Part shown: piece by piece, positions 15,255 through 23,593 of the stretch
Layout: every line of letters begins with the position of its first letter
How positions within the stretch are numbered: position 1 is the first letter of the stretch
Source: Idiomarina seosinensis
GTDB taxonomy: Bacteria; Pseudomonadota; Gammaproteobacteria; Enterobacterales; Alteromonadaceae
Assembly (NCBI RefSeq): GCF_003987275.1
Contig: NZ_PIQF01000003.1
Location: 109,315 to 173,314 of the forward strand
Reading direction: 5' to 3'
Length of the DNA stretch: 64,000 bases
Program-made: the position numbers and the translations under genes
Notes under the pieces: model-generated
The model's database searches: none
The model's input: only the letters and a program-made list of their open reading frames with translations
What the model was told of the DNA's origin: nothing

Positions 15255-16939
15255 CGTATTCTTGCCCATGGAATATCATCTTTAGGTTGTGGCTTACTTA
15301 AAATTGATCCCTGCAGCTCTTCGCAACCAATCTGTTTCAACAGTAAGAGTTTGCTGCGATCATCTATTCCGGTAGCAATGGTCTTGAGGCCACGGGAGCG
15401 TGCCATTTTAACCATAGAGGTCAAAGCCCGTTTTTTGTCACTGTTGGAAGTTGCTTTTTTCACCAGCTCCTCAGATAATTTAACGGCATCAACGGGCAGT
15501 ACAAACAACGACTGTATAGTTGCAGCACCGTCACCAAAATGGTCGGCAATTATGTTTACACCAATACTACGTAATTTTTCCAGATAACGTTTTGCTTTAT
15601 CCGATATCCGCATCAATGATCTTTCGGAAACTTCCAAACTAAAGTTGCGGGGTGGGAATTTACTCTCATGTAGCTCGTGCGCAACTGCATTCAATACGCT
15701 AGGTTCAATAACGTCATTTAAAGTGATGTGAAGCGATACTCTTACGACAAAGTTATTTTGGTGCCAGTTTTTAATATCCTCAAAGGCTTTTTTAACCATC
15801 CACGAAGTAAACTGCTTGGTTAAGTCGGCCTCTTCGATTAGCGGTCTGAACTCATCCGGATCCATATCTCCCCGTTTGGGGTCCGTCCATTTGACGATGC
15901 CTTCTAGAACGGAAAAATAGCCACTGTTTGCATTTAACCTTGGTTGATAATAAAGCTTTATATCGTTGCGTTCGAGCGCTTCGGTTAACTGTCGTGAAAA
16001 GCTGGCTTCTGCAAGATTAGCGATTGCATCGTCAGGTTCCAGGAAGGCGAAGTTTTGTTTCTTCTCGCGAGCTTCAAAGGCATGTTGTTGAGCCTGTTCG
16101 ACGATTTGATCTTCCTGTTCTTTTAGTGCGCCTTTCTTAACTCGTAGCACTCCCGTTGCACTATCAAGCTGATAAGGAACCCCATCTATAACGATTGGGC
16201 GCTCTAATAAGCTGCTGATTTTTTTCTCTAATTCTTTATGCGATTGCTTTGCGTCGGTACTAACCCCGACTAATTCATTCTGTGATGTCTGGCCGATGTG
16301 AGCTGAGTCACCGATGGCTTTGCGTAATTTTTCAGCCAACTGCCGCATTAATTTTTCGGTTCGTTCGGTACCTATTTGGTGTTGAATACGCTCCAGGTTC
16401 TGCAGTTTAAAGTTAAATATATCGACCAGATCGTCGGTACTACTGTCTTCTTCCTCGCCAATAGTGCGTAACTGCTCTTTTAAGGCTTCAATATTAGGTA
16501 ACTCGGTACCGTGATAGGTGTGTTTTGCTTTTTTCTCAAGCGCGACTAACTCGCGAACGGAGTTAGTAATCAGTCCGGCAATCGTCGGCACCAAAATTAG
16601 TATCAACAACCTGATTAACCAGCCAACGGCTATCTCGTTTTCAGCAATTAACTGGCTGGAGAAAGATAGCGGGCTGAGCGCCAAACCGCAGACAAAGCCG
16701 CCTAAAGCACCAATACGTGGTCCAAGAAGTAGACCAGAAAAGAATAGCGGTAGATAAATCAGGTGCTCATAAACACTTGGGATTCCGCCGGTAACTTCTA
16801 TAACCCTAACCATAGCGGCGATGAAAATCGCCAACAAAAAGCCAATAAACACCTGCTTTTCGGCGTTTAGCTTGGTAAAGTCAACTAGACTTTCACGGCA
16901 CCATGCCGCAAAACTGTATGGATCATCGGGCGCTGCCAT
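15251..16939 (-). CDS. Membrane protein with degenerate GGDEF and EAL domains
   Basis: Residues 35-125 form about four to five helices of a MASE-like sensor. A GGDEF-like region (about 150-260) has lost the motif (QNELVG in its place). The EAL-like region has EGI in place of EAL, DHFGDG in place of DDFGTG, and ATGID in place of AEGIE, so several metal ligands are gone. It is unlikely to make or break c-di-GMP and more likely binds it or a partner. It overlaps the start of the active GGDEF-EAL gene by 4 bases, which suggests the two proteins work together. Length 562 residues. Confidence 0.82.
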   Translation of the reverse strand: MAAPDDPYSFAAWCRESLVDFTKLNAEKQVFIGFLLAIFIAAMVRVIEVTGGIPSVYEHLIYLPLFFSGLLLGPRIGALGGFVCGLALSPLSFSSQLIAENEIAVGWLIRLLILILVPTIAGLITNSVRELVALEKKAKHTYHGTELPNIEALKEQLRTIGEEEDSSTDDLVDIFNFKLQNLERIQHQIGTERTEKLMRQLAEKLRKAIGDSAHIGQTSQNELVGVSTDAKQSHKELEKKISSLLERPIVIDGVPYQLDSATGVLRVKKGALKEQEDQIVEQAQQHAFEAREKKQNFAFLEPDDAIANLAEASFSRQLTEALERNDIKLYYQPRLNANSGYFSVLEGIVKWTDPKRGDMDPDEFRPLIEEADLTKQFTSWMVKKAFEDIKNWHQNNFVVRVSLHITLNDVIEPSVLNAVAHELHESKFPPRNFSLEVSERSLMRISDKAKRYLEKLRSIGVNIIADHFGDGAATIQSLFVLPVDAVKLSEELVKKATSNSDKKRALTSMVKMARSRGLKTIATGIDDRSKLLLLKQIGCEELQGSILSKPQPKDDIPWARIR

Positions 16940-17048
16940 AGGCTCCGCTTGTATTGGTAAGTGTTGCTCTGTATTGTTTCAAGATTGTGAATAAAGTTGT
17001 CTGATGTCAAGCATTTAGCATAAAAAGATACCTTCTAAAGGAACATTA

Positions 17049-18092
17049 ATGAAAGATAAATTAGAAACGCGCTCCTTTATCGTCATGCTGCTGGCCGTAA
17101 GTGTCGCTTTTGCGTTGGTTTTAAAGCCCTTTTGGATGTCAATTTTTTGGGCCTGTGCGGTAGCCGTTATTTTTTATCCGTTGCAACGCAAACTGCAGAG
17201 TTTGTTAGGGGACAAGCCGAACCGAACGGCGTTGTTGACCCTGTTAATAGCAGTTGTCATTGTGGTTATTCCAGTACTTGGCATTGCTTATTCTTTTGTG
17301 CAGGAAGGGGTTTTGTTCTATCAAAGGGTCGATTCCGGTGAAATAAGGCCTGGACAATTTTTAGAGAGAATCGAAACGGCATTCCCATTTATTCCAGAGT
17401 TGCTGGAGCGCTTTGGCATTGAAACCGAAAATTTGCGCAGCAAACTGTCGGAATTTGCGGTAACGGCAAGCCGCACTTTGGCACAACAAGCTTTAGCCGT
17501 CGGTCAAAACACCTTTAGCTTTGTGATTAGTGTCGCGTTAATGATCTATCTGACATTTTTCTTGCTCAGAGACGGTCATTTGCTGGTCAATTTATTGGTG
17601 CGAGCATTACCTCTGGGCGACCAAAGAGAAAGAGAACTGTTTGGTAAATTTGCCGAGGTTACCCGGGCCACCGTTAAGGGCAATATCGTGGTGGCGATAG
17701 TGCAAGGTGCTTTGGGCGGTATTATATTTGCCATTTTGGGCATACCAGGTGCATTGCTGTGGGGTGTGGTAATGGCGTTTCTATCGCTGATTCCGGCTGT
17801 CGGCGCAGGTATTGTGTGGCTACCGGTAGCCGTCTACTTGTTGGCAACAGGAAGCTTATGGCAAGGAACCACATTAATTATCTATGGTGCGGTTGTTATT
17901 GGTTTGGCAGATAATATATTACGGCCGTTATTGGTAGGGCGAGACACCAAACTGCCGGACTATGTTGTGCTCTTTTCCACGCTTGGTGGATTGGCGTTAT
18001 TTGGGATTACGGGGTTTGTAATAGGGCCGCTGGTAGCGGCCCTGTTTATGGCGTTCTGGGCTATCTTTATGCGTGAATTTAACGTTGAGTAA
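17049..18092 (+). CDS. AI-2E family transporter (YdiK/PerM-like)
   Basis: This 347-residue inner-membrane protein has about eight helices. Features typical of the UPF0118/AI-2E exporter family are the N-terminal hairpin, a cytosolic/periplasmic loop with coiled character (about 85-145), and the C-terminal segments LSLIPAVGAGIVWLPVA and LADNILRPLLVGRD. Members have been tied to AI-2 export, sodium/proton exchange or other efflux, so the substrate is open. AAAGGA precedes the ATG. It converges on cfa with one base between the stops. Confidence 0.88.
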   Translation: MKDKLETRSFIVMLLAVSVAFALVLKPFWMSIFWACAVAVIFYPLQRKLQSLLGDKPNRTALLTLLIAVVIVVIPVLGIAYSFVQEGVLFYQRVDSGEIRPGQFLERIETAFPFIPELLERFGIETENLRSKLSEFAVTASRTLAQQALAVGQNTFSFVISVALMIYLTFFLLRDGHLLVNLLVRALPLGDQRERELFGKFAEVTRATVKGNIVVAIVQGALGGIIFAILGIPGALLWGVVMAFLSLIPAVGAGIVWLPVAVYLLATGSLWQGTTLIIYGAVVIGLADNILRPLLVGRDTKLPDYVVLFSTLGGLALFGITGFVIGPLVAALFMAFWAIFMREFNVE

Positions 18093-18093
18093 A

Positions 18094-19209
18094 TCACATA
18101 AAGGGGCGTTGGTAACCGCCTTCAATACCTTCGCGCGATAACACCCACTGCCAGAGTTGAATGTCGCGAGCGCGGAAAGCGCCTGCACAAGAGAGTAGGT
18201 AGTACTTCCACATACGATAAAACTGAGTGTCGAATTGCGACTTTAATTCTGGCCAGGCTTCGTCGAAATTGGCGAACCAGGCCATTAGTGTTTTATCGTA
18301 ATCGGCGCCGAAGTTATGCATATCTTCGCAGACAAAACGTTCCTCTAGAGATTGACCAATTTGCGGAATCGAGGGAACTTCGCCATTGGGGAAAATATAA
18401 CGACTGATCCACGGGTCGGCAGCTGTGTCTGTGACATTTTTGCCGATGGTATGTAACAGGAATAAACCATTGTCTTTCAGGCAACGACGGGCAACATCCA
18501 TATAGTCGTCGTAGTTTTTCTGACCGACATGCTCAAACATACCCAAGCTAATTATTCGATCAAACTTCTCATCGAGTTCTCGATAGTCTTGCAGCCGAAA
18601 TTCGACCGGAAGACCCTTACAACGCTCTTTGCCCATCGCCACTTGTTCTTTCGAGATAGTAACGCCGACACACTCGACATCGTAGTTCTCGGCGGCATAT
18701 TGCATAAAGCTGCCCCAGCCGCAGCCAATATCGAGTATTCGCATACCGGGCTTTAAACCGAGCTTTTGACAGCTCAGTTCTAGCTTGTCGCGTTGTGCTT
18801 GGTTTAAATCGTTAGCATCGCGCCAGTAGCCGCAGGTATATACCATACGTTCATCAAGCATGCGCTGGTATAATTCATTGCCAATATCATAATGGTGTTG
18901 ACCGACCTCCCAGGCGCGCTTGCTGTCCTGTAGGTTAAACATGCGGGCTTTGAGGGAATGAAAGATAAGCCGTGCCGGATTAACTTCGTTTTGTATACCA
19001 GAACGCAATAATCGGTGGAAAAATTGATCCAGAGCAGGCGAGTCCCAAAGACCTGCCATATAAGCCTCGCCAAGCCCTAAATTGCCTCGCGATAGTGCCT
19101 GATCAAATACACTGTCATCATGAACCTGCATGTCCCAGGCGCGATCACCATTAAGGCGGATATCGGCTCGGGACAGCAGCTCCTCTACATACGCTTTTGA
19201 CGTTGCCAT
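18094..19209 (-). CDS. cfa: Cyclopropane-fatty-acyl-phospholipid synthase
   Basis: This SAM-dependent methyltransferase adds a methylene bridge to unsaturated acyl chains of membrane phospholipids, usually at entry into stationary phase or in acid stress. The 371 residues fit the family. The SAM site is ILDIGCGWGSFMQYAAE near residue 167, preceded by YDIGNELYQRMLD, and the late substrate segment KSQFDTQFYRMWKYYLLSCAGAFR is characteristic. It lies downstream of glnK-amtB on the same strand but is separated by 86 bases with a hairpin, so it probably has its own promoter. Confidence 0.95.
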   Translation of the reverse strand: MATSKAYVEELLSRADIRLNGDRAWDMQVHDDSVFDQALSRGNLGLGEAYMAGLWDSPALDQFFHRLLRSGIQNEVNPARLIFHSLKARMFNLQDSKRAWEVGQHHYDIGNELYQRMLDERMVYTCGYWRDANDLNQAQRDKLELSCQKLGLKPGMRILDIGCGWGSFMQYAAENYDVECVGVTISKEQVAMGKERCKGLPVEFRLQDYRELDEKFDRIISLGMFEHVGQKNYDDYMDVARRCLKDNGLFLLHTIGKNVTDTAADPWISRYIFPNGEVPSIPQIGQSLEERFVCEDMHNFGADYDKTLMAWFANFDEAWPELKSQFDTQFYRMWKYYLLSCAGAFRARDIQLWQWVLSREGIEGGYQRPFM

Positions 19210-19222
19210 GAGTGCACCAATA

Positions 19223-19254
19223 GTTAGCAGTTATTATTATTCTAATAACCTAAC
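19223..19254. repeat. Inverted repeat between amtB and cfa
   Basis: A stem of GTTAG and GTTATTA (19223-19227, 19230-19236) pairs with TAATAAC and CTAAC (19243-19254) around a 6-base loop. There is no T-run, so it may be a cfa leader structure or an operator rather than a terminator. Confidence 0.35.
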
Positions 19255-19295
19255 AGGAAGCAGATTTCTAGGCAATGTGCGCAAACTATGTACTA

Positions 19296-20471
19296 TTAGC
19301 CAGCGCCGGATCCCCGGACAAATTCAGGGTAGGCCTCGACGCCGCAGTCGACCGCGTCTCCGCCCTGGTATTCTTGTTCTTTCGTGACGCGGATACCAAT
19401 GCTCACTTTGAGCAACCACCAGACGATAAAACTGGTGACGAACATCCAGCCAAAAATAACGGCAAGACTGGTTAACTGGGTTAATAGCGAGGCATCGGAA
19501 ACGCTCATTGGCACAACCAGTAAGCCAAAGCAACCGCAAACACCATGCACGGATAGGGCGCCGACAGGGTCATCAATTTTAATTCGGTCAATAGCTAGTA
19601 TCGACAATACCACCAATACGCCGGCGCACAGACCGATAGTGGTGGCTAATAAATGCGTTGGTGACGCTGGTTCAGCGGTAATAGCAACTAATCCGGCTAA
19701 TGCACCATTTAAAATCATGGTTAAATCTGCTTTTTTCGACAGTACTTTAGAAATGATTAGTGCGCCAATGGTGCCGGCTGCGGCGGCGATATTGGTATTA
19801 ACGAAAACGTTAGCAATAGCTTCTGCGTCCTCCACCGAGCTCAGTTTTAGCTGCGAGCCACCGTTAAATCCAAACCAGCCAAACCATAGGACAAAGGTGC
19901 CTAACGTCGCCAGTGGCATATTGGCGCCGGGAATTGCCTGTGCTTTGCCATTTTTATACTTTCCATGCCGTGGCCCAAGTAGCAAAACGCCTGCGAGTGC
20001 CGCGGCCGCACCGGCTAGATGAACAACCCCGGAACCTGCAAAGTCGATAAATCCCCAGTCACTGAGAAAACCACCACCCCAGCTCCATTGACCTTGAATT
20101 GGGTAAATAACGGCGGATAAAACCACGCTAAATAATAAAAAACTAATTAACTTCATGCGTTCTGCAACGGCACCGGACACAATGGATAACGCAGTGGCCA
20201 CAAAAACACTTTGAAAGAAAAAGTCAGCCGCATCGGCGTAGTGTTCAGCGCCGCCGCTGCCATACATCAGGTAATAGCCAATCAACAGATAACAAAGACA
20301 AGCAATCGCATACAAAGCGATATTTTTAGTCAAAATTTCGGTGGTGTTTTTACTGCGGACCAGGCCAGCTTCTAACATGGCAAATCCGGCAGCCATCCAC
20401 ATAACCAGCGCCCCGGAGATCAGTAAATAGAAGGTATCTAATGCATACGCTAAAATAGTTTCGTCAGACAT
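19296..20471 (-). CDS. amtB: Ammonium transporter
   Basis: This is an Amt/MEP/Rh channel of 391 residues with about eleven helices that conducts ammonium across the inner membrane. The family motif GAALAGVLLLGPRHGKY and the first helix with MWMAAGFAMLEAGLVR are clear; the pore histidines lie in GSGVVHLAG and LSVHGVCG. There is no obvious cleaved signal peptide, unlike E. coli AmtB. It is the second gene of the glnK-amtB operon, 13 bases after glnK, so GlnK can block the channel when nitrogen is plentiful. Confidence 0.94.
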   Translation of the reverse strand: MSDETILAYALDTFYLLISGALVMWMAAGFAMLEAGLVRSKNTTEILTKNIALYAIACLCYLLIGYYLMYGSGGAEHYADAADFFFQSVFVATALSIVSGAVAERMKLISFLLFSVVLSAVIYPIQGQWSWGGGFLSDWGFIDFAGSGVVHLAGAAAALAGVLLLGPRHGKYKNGKAQAIPGANMPLATLGTFVLWFGWFGFNGGSQLKLSSVEDAEAIANVFVNTNIAAAAGTIGALIISKVLSKKADLTMILNGALAGLVAITAEPASPTHLLATTIGLCAGVLVVLSILAIDRIKIDDPVGALSVHGVCGCFGLLVVPMSVSDASLLTQLTSLAVIFGWMFVTSFIVWWLLKVSIGIRVTKEQEYQGGDAVDCGVEAYPEFVRGSGAG

Positions 20472-20484
20472 GACATTTTACTCC

Positions 20485-20823
20485 TTAAAGGGCTTGTTGG
20501 TTGGTTTCTCCGGTACGGATACGAATGCAATGAGCGAGCTCCCAGACAAATACTTTGCCATCGCCGATATTGCCGGTGTGGGCGTTGTCGGTAATTGTTT
20601 CCAACACTCTTTCGAGCATGTCATCAGCAACTGCTAACTCAATTCTAATCTTGGGTAAAAAGTCGACTTTATACTCGGCACCTCGATACAGCTCGGTGTG
20701 ACCTTTTTGTCGACCAAAACCGCGTACTTCGGAAACGGTCATCCCGGCACAGCCGATTTCGGCTAAGGAACGCCGCACGTCATCAAGTTTGAAAGGTTTT
20801 ATCAGGGCTATCACCATTTTCAT
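20485..20823 (-). CDS. glnK: Nitrogen regulatory protein P-II (GlnK type)
   Basis: This 112-residue trimeric signalling protein senses 2-oxoglutarate and ATP/ADP and controls AmtB. The T-loop has the uridylylated tyrosine (Tyr51) in LYRGAEYKVDFLPK. The two PII signatures are present (T-loop and GNIGDGKVFVWELAHCIRIRTGE). Its position directly ahead of amtB identifies it as the GlnK type. A sigma-54 promoter and an NtrC site lie upstream, so it should be induced in nitrogen limitation. Confidence 0.95.
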   Translation of the reverse strand: MKMVIALIKPFKLDDVRRSLAEIGCAGMTVSEVRGFGRQKGHTELYRGAEYKVDFLPKIRIELAVADDMLERVLETITDNAHTGNIGDGKVFVWELAHCIRIRTGETNQQAL

Positions 20824-20859
20824 TATTGTTACTCCTGTGAAGATATTGGTAATAGCTAT

Positions 20860-20876
20860 AACAAGATGTGTGCCAA
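20860..20876 (-). promoter_or_regulatory. Sigma-54 promoter of glnK-amtB
   Basis: Read on the minus strand, TTGGCACACATCTTGTT matches the -24/-12 consensus TTGGCAC-N5-TTGC except for the last C. It lies 37 bases ahead of the glnK start, leaving a leader of about 25 bases. Confidence 0.8.
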
Positions 20877-20905
20877 TAAATAACTAACTGAAATAACGGT
20901 ATAAA

Positions 20906-20934
20906 TTTATTTTTACCTCGGTTTTTTGTATAAA
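20906..20934 (+). promoter_or_regulatory. Candidate sigma-70 promoter of the cysteine synthase-like gene
   Basis: TTTATT (20906-20911) and TATAAA (20929-20934) are 17 bases apart. The predicted start would give a leader of about 120 bases before the ATG at 21060, running across the NtrC site. Confidence 0.4.
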
Positions 20935-20956
20935 ATTTGTGCGCTTATGGTGCAGC

Positions 20957-20972
20957 TGCACCTAATCAGTGC
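20957..20972. promoter_or_regulatory. NtrC-binding site
   Basis: TGCACCTAATCAGTGC closely follows the NtrC consensus TGCAC-N7-GTGC seen upstream of glnA in enteric bacteria. It lies about 85 bases upstream of the -24 element of the glnK promoter, a normal distance for an NtrC enhancer. Confidence 0.7.
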
Positions 20973-21059
20973 TTATAACTTATGCCGCGAAGTCAGTTGC
21001 ACCTATTACAGAGTGACGAGATACTAGGGCGACCTAATTCAGTTAAACAGGGGAAGCCA

Positions 21060-22112
21060 ATGATTACTGGGCAAAGAATGAGTGATTTGATAGGTCAGAC
21101 CGATATGGTGCTTATTCCATCACTTTCGCGGTTAACCGGCTCAGAAATTTTTTTGAAGTGTGAGTTCCAAAATCCTGGCGGCTCCATTAAAGATCGCGCA
21201 GCGAAGCAACTGATCGAAGATGCTTTCGCGCGCGGTGAATTAGAACCTGGCATGACCGTAGTAGAAGGTACCGCAGGTAACACTGGCATCGGGCTTTCGT
21301 TAGTCGCAAAATCCTACGGGCTAAAAATGTTGGCGGTTATGCCCAACGATCAGGCGCCGGAAAAAGAACGGATGATTGCGTTGCATGGTGGCGAACTAAT
21401 GACCGTCGATCCGGTGCCTTTTAAAAACGAAAACCATTTTTACCATACCGCTCGTCGCTATGCTGAACAGCGCTCTGACTGCTGGTGGGCGAATCAGTTT
21501 GAAAACACCAGCAATGCCCGAGCTCATTATCTGCATACAGGACCGGAGATATGGCAGCAAATGGGCGGCAAAATTGATACTTTTGTTTCAGTTGCCGGCA
21601 CGGGTGGCACGATAGGTGGCGCCTCAAAGTACTTTAAAGAACAAGATCAAGCTATCGATGTCTGGCTAGCAGATCCTGACGGGTCAGGCATTTTTGAGTT
21701 TTTAAAAGCTGGCGAGTATGTGTCGCACGGTAGCTCTATGACTGAGGGCATTGGTATTATGCGTTTGGTCGACAATTTTAAACAGGCAAAAATTGATCAT
21801 GCGGTTAATTTACCCGATCAGGATTTAGTCACGTTATCCCGTTATGTGCGTGAACATGACGGTATTGTATTGGGTAGTAGCTCGGCTCTTAATGTAGCTG
21901 GCGCGGTCGCTGCCGCTGCGCAAAAAGGGCCCGGTCAACGGATTGTGACTTTTGCTTGTGACCTGGGGGAGCGTTCCGCCAGCAAGCTGTATAACGAGTC
22001 ATACTTGAAGGGTAAAGAGTTGTCGCCAGAACCTGAGCCGATTGATCAACTGCTTGAACGGTATCGTCAGTTGGGCGAAAAAGTGATAAAAACGTCCTGG
22101 CGAGGCGATTAA
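21060..22112 (+). CDS. PLP-dependent cysteine synthase-like enzyme
   Basis: This is a fold-type II PLP enzyme of the cysteine synthase/cystathionine beta-synthase family, 350 residues from the chosen start. The PLP lysine is in NPGGSIKDRAA, the substrate loop is EGTAGNTGIGLS, and the phosphate-binding glycine loop is AGTGGTIGG. It probably makes cysteine from O-acetylserine and sulfide, but the longer C-terminus (about 40 extra residues) leaves room for another beta-replacement. The ATG at 21060 has AGGGG 6 bases upstream; the longer frame from 20982 has no ribosome site. glpQ follows 13 bases later, so the two may be co-transcribed. Confidence 0.87.
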   Translation: MITGQRMSDLIGQTDMVLIPSLSRLTGSEIFLKCEFQNPGGSIKDRAAKQLIEDAFARGELEPGMTVVEGTAGNTGIGLSLVAKSYGLKMLAVMPNDQAPEKERMIALHGGELMTVDPVPFKNENHFYHTARRYAEQRSDCWWANQFENTSNARAHYLHTGPEIWQQMGGKIDTFVSVAGTGGTIGGASKYFKEQDQAIDVWLADPDGSGIFEFLKAGEYVSHGSSMTEGIGIMRLVDNFKQAKIDHAVNLPDQDLVTLSRYVREHDGIVLGSSSALNVAGAVAAAAQKGPGQRIVTFACDLGERSASKLYNESYLKGKELSPEPEPIDQLLERYRQLGEKVIKTSWRGD

Positions 22113-22125
22113 CGGAGACAACAGT

Positions 22126-23151
22126 ATGCGGGTGGTAAAGTGTACACTGATGGCAGCAGGGCTAATCTGTTCCGGGGCGGTGAGCGGGCAGAGTTCGACG
22201 GCGGTGGAGAACCTAAAAGCGATTGAAGTACCCACCTTTATTGATGTGGCTCACCGCGGTGCATCCGGCTATTTACCGGAACACACTCGTGCCAGCACAG
22301 TAATGGCTCATGCACTGGGAGCTGACTATATTGAGCAAGATATCCAGCTCAGTCGGGACGGGGTGCCGGTCGTATTGCACGACATCTATTTAGATAACAT
22401 TTCTAATGTCGCCGAGGTATTCCCGAAACGCCACAGGCCCGACGGCAAATACTATGTTGTTGACTTTACGCTTAATCATCTAAAACAGCTGACGCTAACA
22501 CCGCGGAAGAATAAAGAAGGCGAGTTGCGCTATCCAAAACGGTTCTCAGCGCAAGCGGTTCCGTTTAGAGTACAAACATTGGCAGAAACGTTAACTCTTA
22601 TTAAAGAGCTTAATCATGTGCGCAACACTGCAACGGGTGTTTATATCGAAGTAAAAGCCCCACGCTGGTACCAACACCAGGACTACGATCCAACGGCTGC
22701 GGTGGTTAAGGTTATCGAACAACATGGCTATCAGGACGGGGCATTACCTACACCTATCTATCTGCAGTCTTTTGATCCTGAGACCTTGCGCCGGTTAAAA
22801 CGTGAATTTCATATTGACTACCCGCTGGTGCAGTTGATCGCTGATAATAGCTGGAATGAGAGTGATGTCGATTATGATTCATTGCGCACGTACGCCGGAA
22901 TGGAGTCGCTGTCGTCATACGCGGATAGTGTCGGGCTATGGTTACAGCATGTGCTAGTCGGGGTAAAAGACGGAAAGCCACAGTGGGGAGAAGTGTTGGA
23001 TAATGCACAGCGTTGCAATATCGAAGTGTTTGTCTACACCCTGCGTGCTGATGACTTACCGGAGGGCGTAGAGTCTCATAAACAGTTACGCAGCTGGTTA
23101 AAGAGTGCTGGTGTGGCTGGCGCCTTCAGTGACTTCCCTGATAAAAAGTGA
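22126..23151 (+). CDS. glpQ: Exported glycerophosphodiester phosphodiesterase
   Basis: This 341-residue protein has a signal peptide (MRVVKCTLMAAGLICSGAVS, then GQSS) and a GDPD TIM-barrel. It should hydrolyse glycerophosphodiesters to glycerol-3-phosphate and an alcohol in the periplasm. The catalytic and metal residues are in AHRGASGYLPEHT and EQDIQLSRDGVPVVLHD, with EVKAP later. The length fits GlpQ (358 in E. coli). It follows the cysteine synthase-like gene by 13 bases. Its last 26 bases overlap the convergent GNAT gene. Confidence 0.92.
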   Translation: MRVVKCTLMAAGLICSGAVSGQSSTAVENLKAIEVPTFIDVAHRGASGYLPEHTRASTVMAHALGADYIEQDIQLSRDGVPVVLHDIYLDNISNVAEVFPKRHRPDGKYYVVDFTLNHLKQLTLTPRKNKEGELRYPKRFSAQAVPFRVQTLAETLTLIKELNHVRNTATGVYIEVKAPRWYQHQDYDPTAAVVKVIEQHGYQDGALPTPIYLQSFDPETLRRLKREFHIDYPLVQLIADNSWNESDVDYDSLRTYAGMESLSSYADSVGLWLQHVLVGVKDGKPQWGEVLDNAQRCNIEVFVYTLRADDLPEGVESHKQLRSWLKSAGVAGAFSDFPDKK

Positions 23152-23593
23152 GGCGCATTTTAAAGCCATCGGTACCGTCATCGTAATAGTTAGGTAAAAC
23201 GTCGATGGTTTCAAAATGATAAAGTTGATAGAGCTTTATCGCAGTAATATTGTCCGATTTAACCTCTAGTGTAAGGCCACTAAGGTGGCCTTTTTTCGCT
23301 TCTGTAATGATATGTTCGAGCAGTGCGCGAGCAATACCTCGGCCGCGGTGCTGAGCATCCACGGCAATCGAATAAATCCGCCAGTAGCGGCTATTTTTGC
23401 GAGTTAAGGCAATAGCATAAGCGATAACTTTGGTGCTTTCAGTAACTACCCAAAAATGTACCGAAGGAGACTGTATTAGCCGCAGGAAATTGCGGCGGCT
23501 GATGCGGCTGTAATCAAAAGTTCGCTGTTCTAATTCGGTTAAGTCCTCAAGATCCTGCCGTTCGGCCAAACGAACTTTTAAACTACTGCTCAT
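23126..23593 (-). CDS. GNAT acetyltransferase paired with the RimK-like ligase
   Basis: This is a single-domain GNAT protein of 155 residues. The acetyl-CoA loop is in VDAQHRGRGIARALLEHI, followed by LTLEVKSDNITAIKLYQLYHF, as in RimI-like N-acetyltransferases. In many proteobacteria a similar GNAT domain is fused to a C39-like peptidase beside a RimK-like gene; here the peptidase part is absent. The ATG at 23593 (MSSSLKVR) overlaps the end of the RimK-like gene by 11 bases, so they form an operon. Target unknown; likely a peptide or amino acid made or modified by the ligase. Confidence 0.8.
   Translation of the reverse strand: MSSSLKVRLAERQDLEDLTELEQRTFDYSRISRRNFLRLIQSPSVHFWVVTESTKVIAYAIALTRKNSRYWRIYSIAVDAQHRGRGIARALLEHIITEAKKGHLSGLTLEVKSDNITAIKLYQLYHFETIDVLPNYYDDGTDGFKMRLTFYQGSH

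Noticed and set aside
16989-17020. Sigma-28-like sequence TAAAGTTG ahead of the AI-2E permease gene
   Set aside because: The -10 half at the right spacing (GCATTTAG) does not match GCCGATAA, so this is not a convincing FliA promoter.
19384-20022. A 212-codon plus-strand frame inside amtB
   Set aside because: It is antisense to a clear ammonium transporter, its protein has low complexity (Thr, Pro, Ala) and no family resemblance, and it has no ribosome site.
20949-20962. GGTGCAGCTGCACC palindrome next to the NtrC site
   Set aside because: The half-sites face the wrong way for NtrC; the adjacent TGCACC-N6-GTGC arrangement fits better, so the palindrome is probably a by-product of overlapping half-sites.
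20982-21059. Upstream start of the cysteine synthase-like gene
   Set aside because: The 26 extra residues have no ribosome site and do not resemble the family; the ATG at 21060 has a good one.
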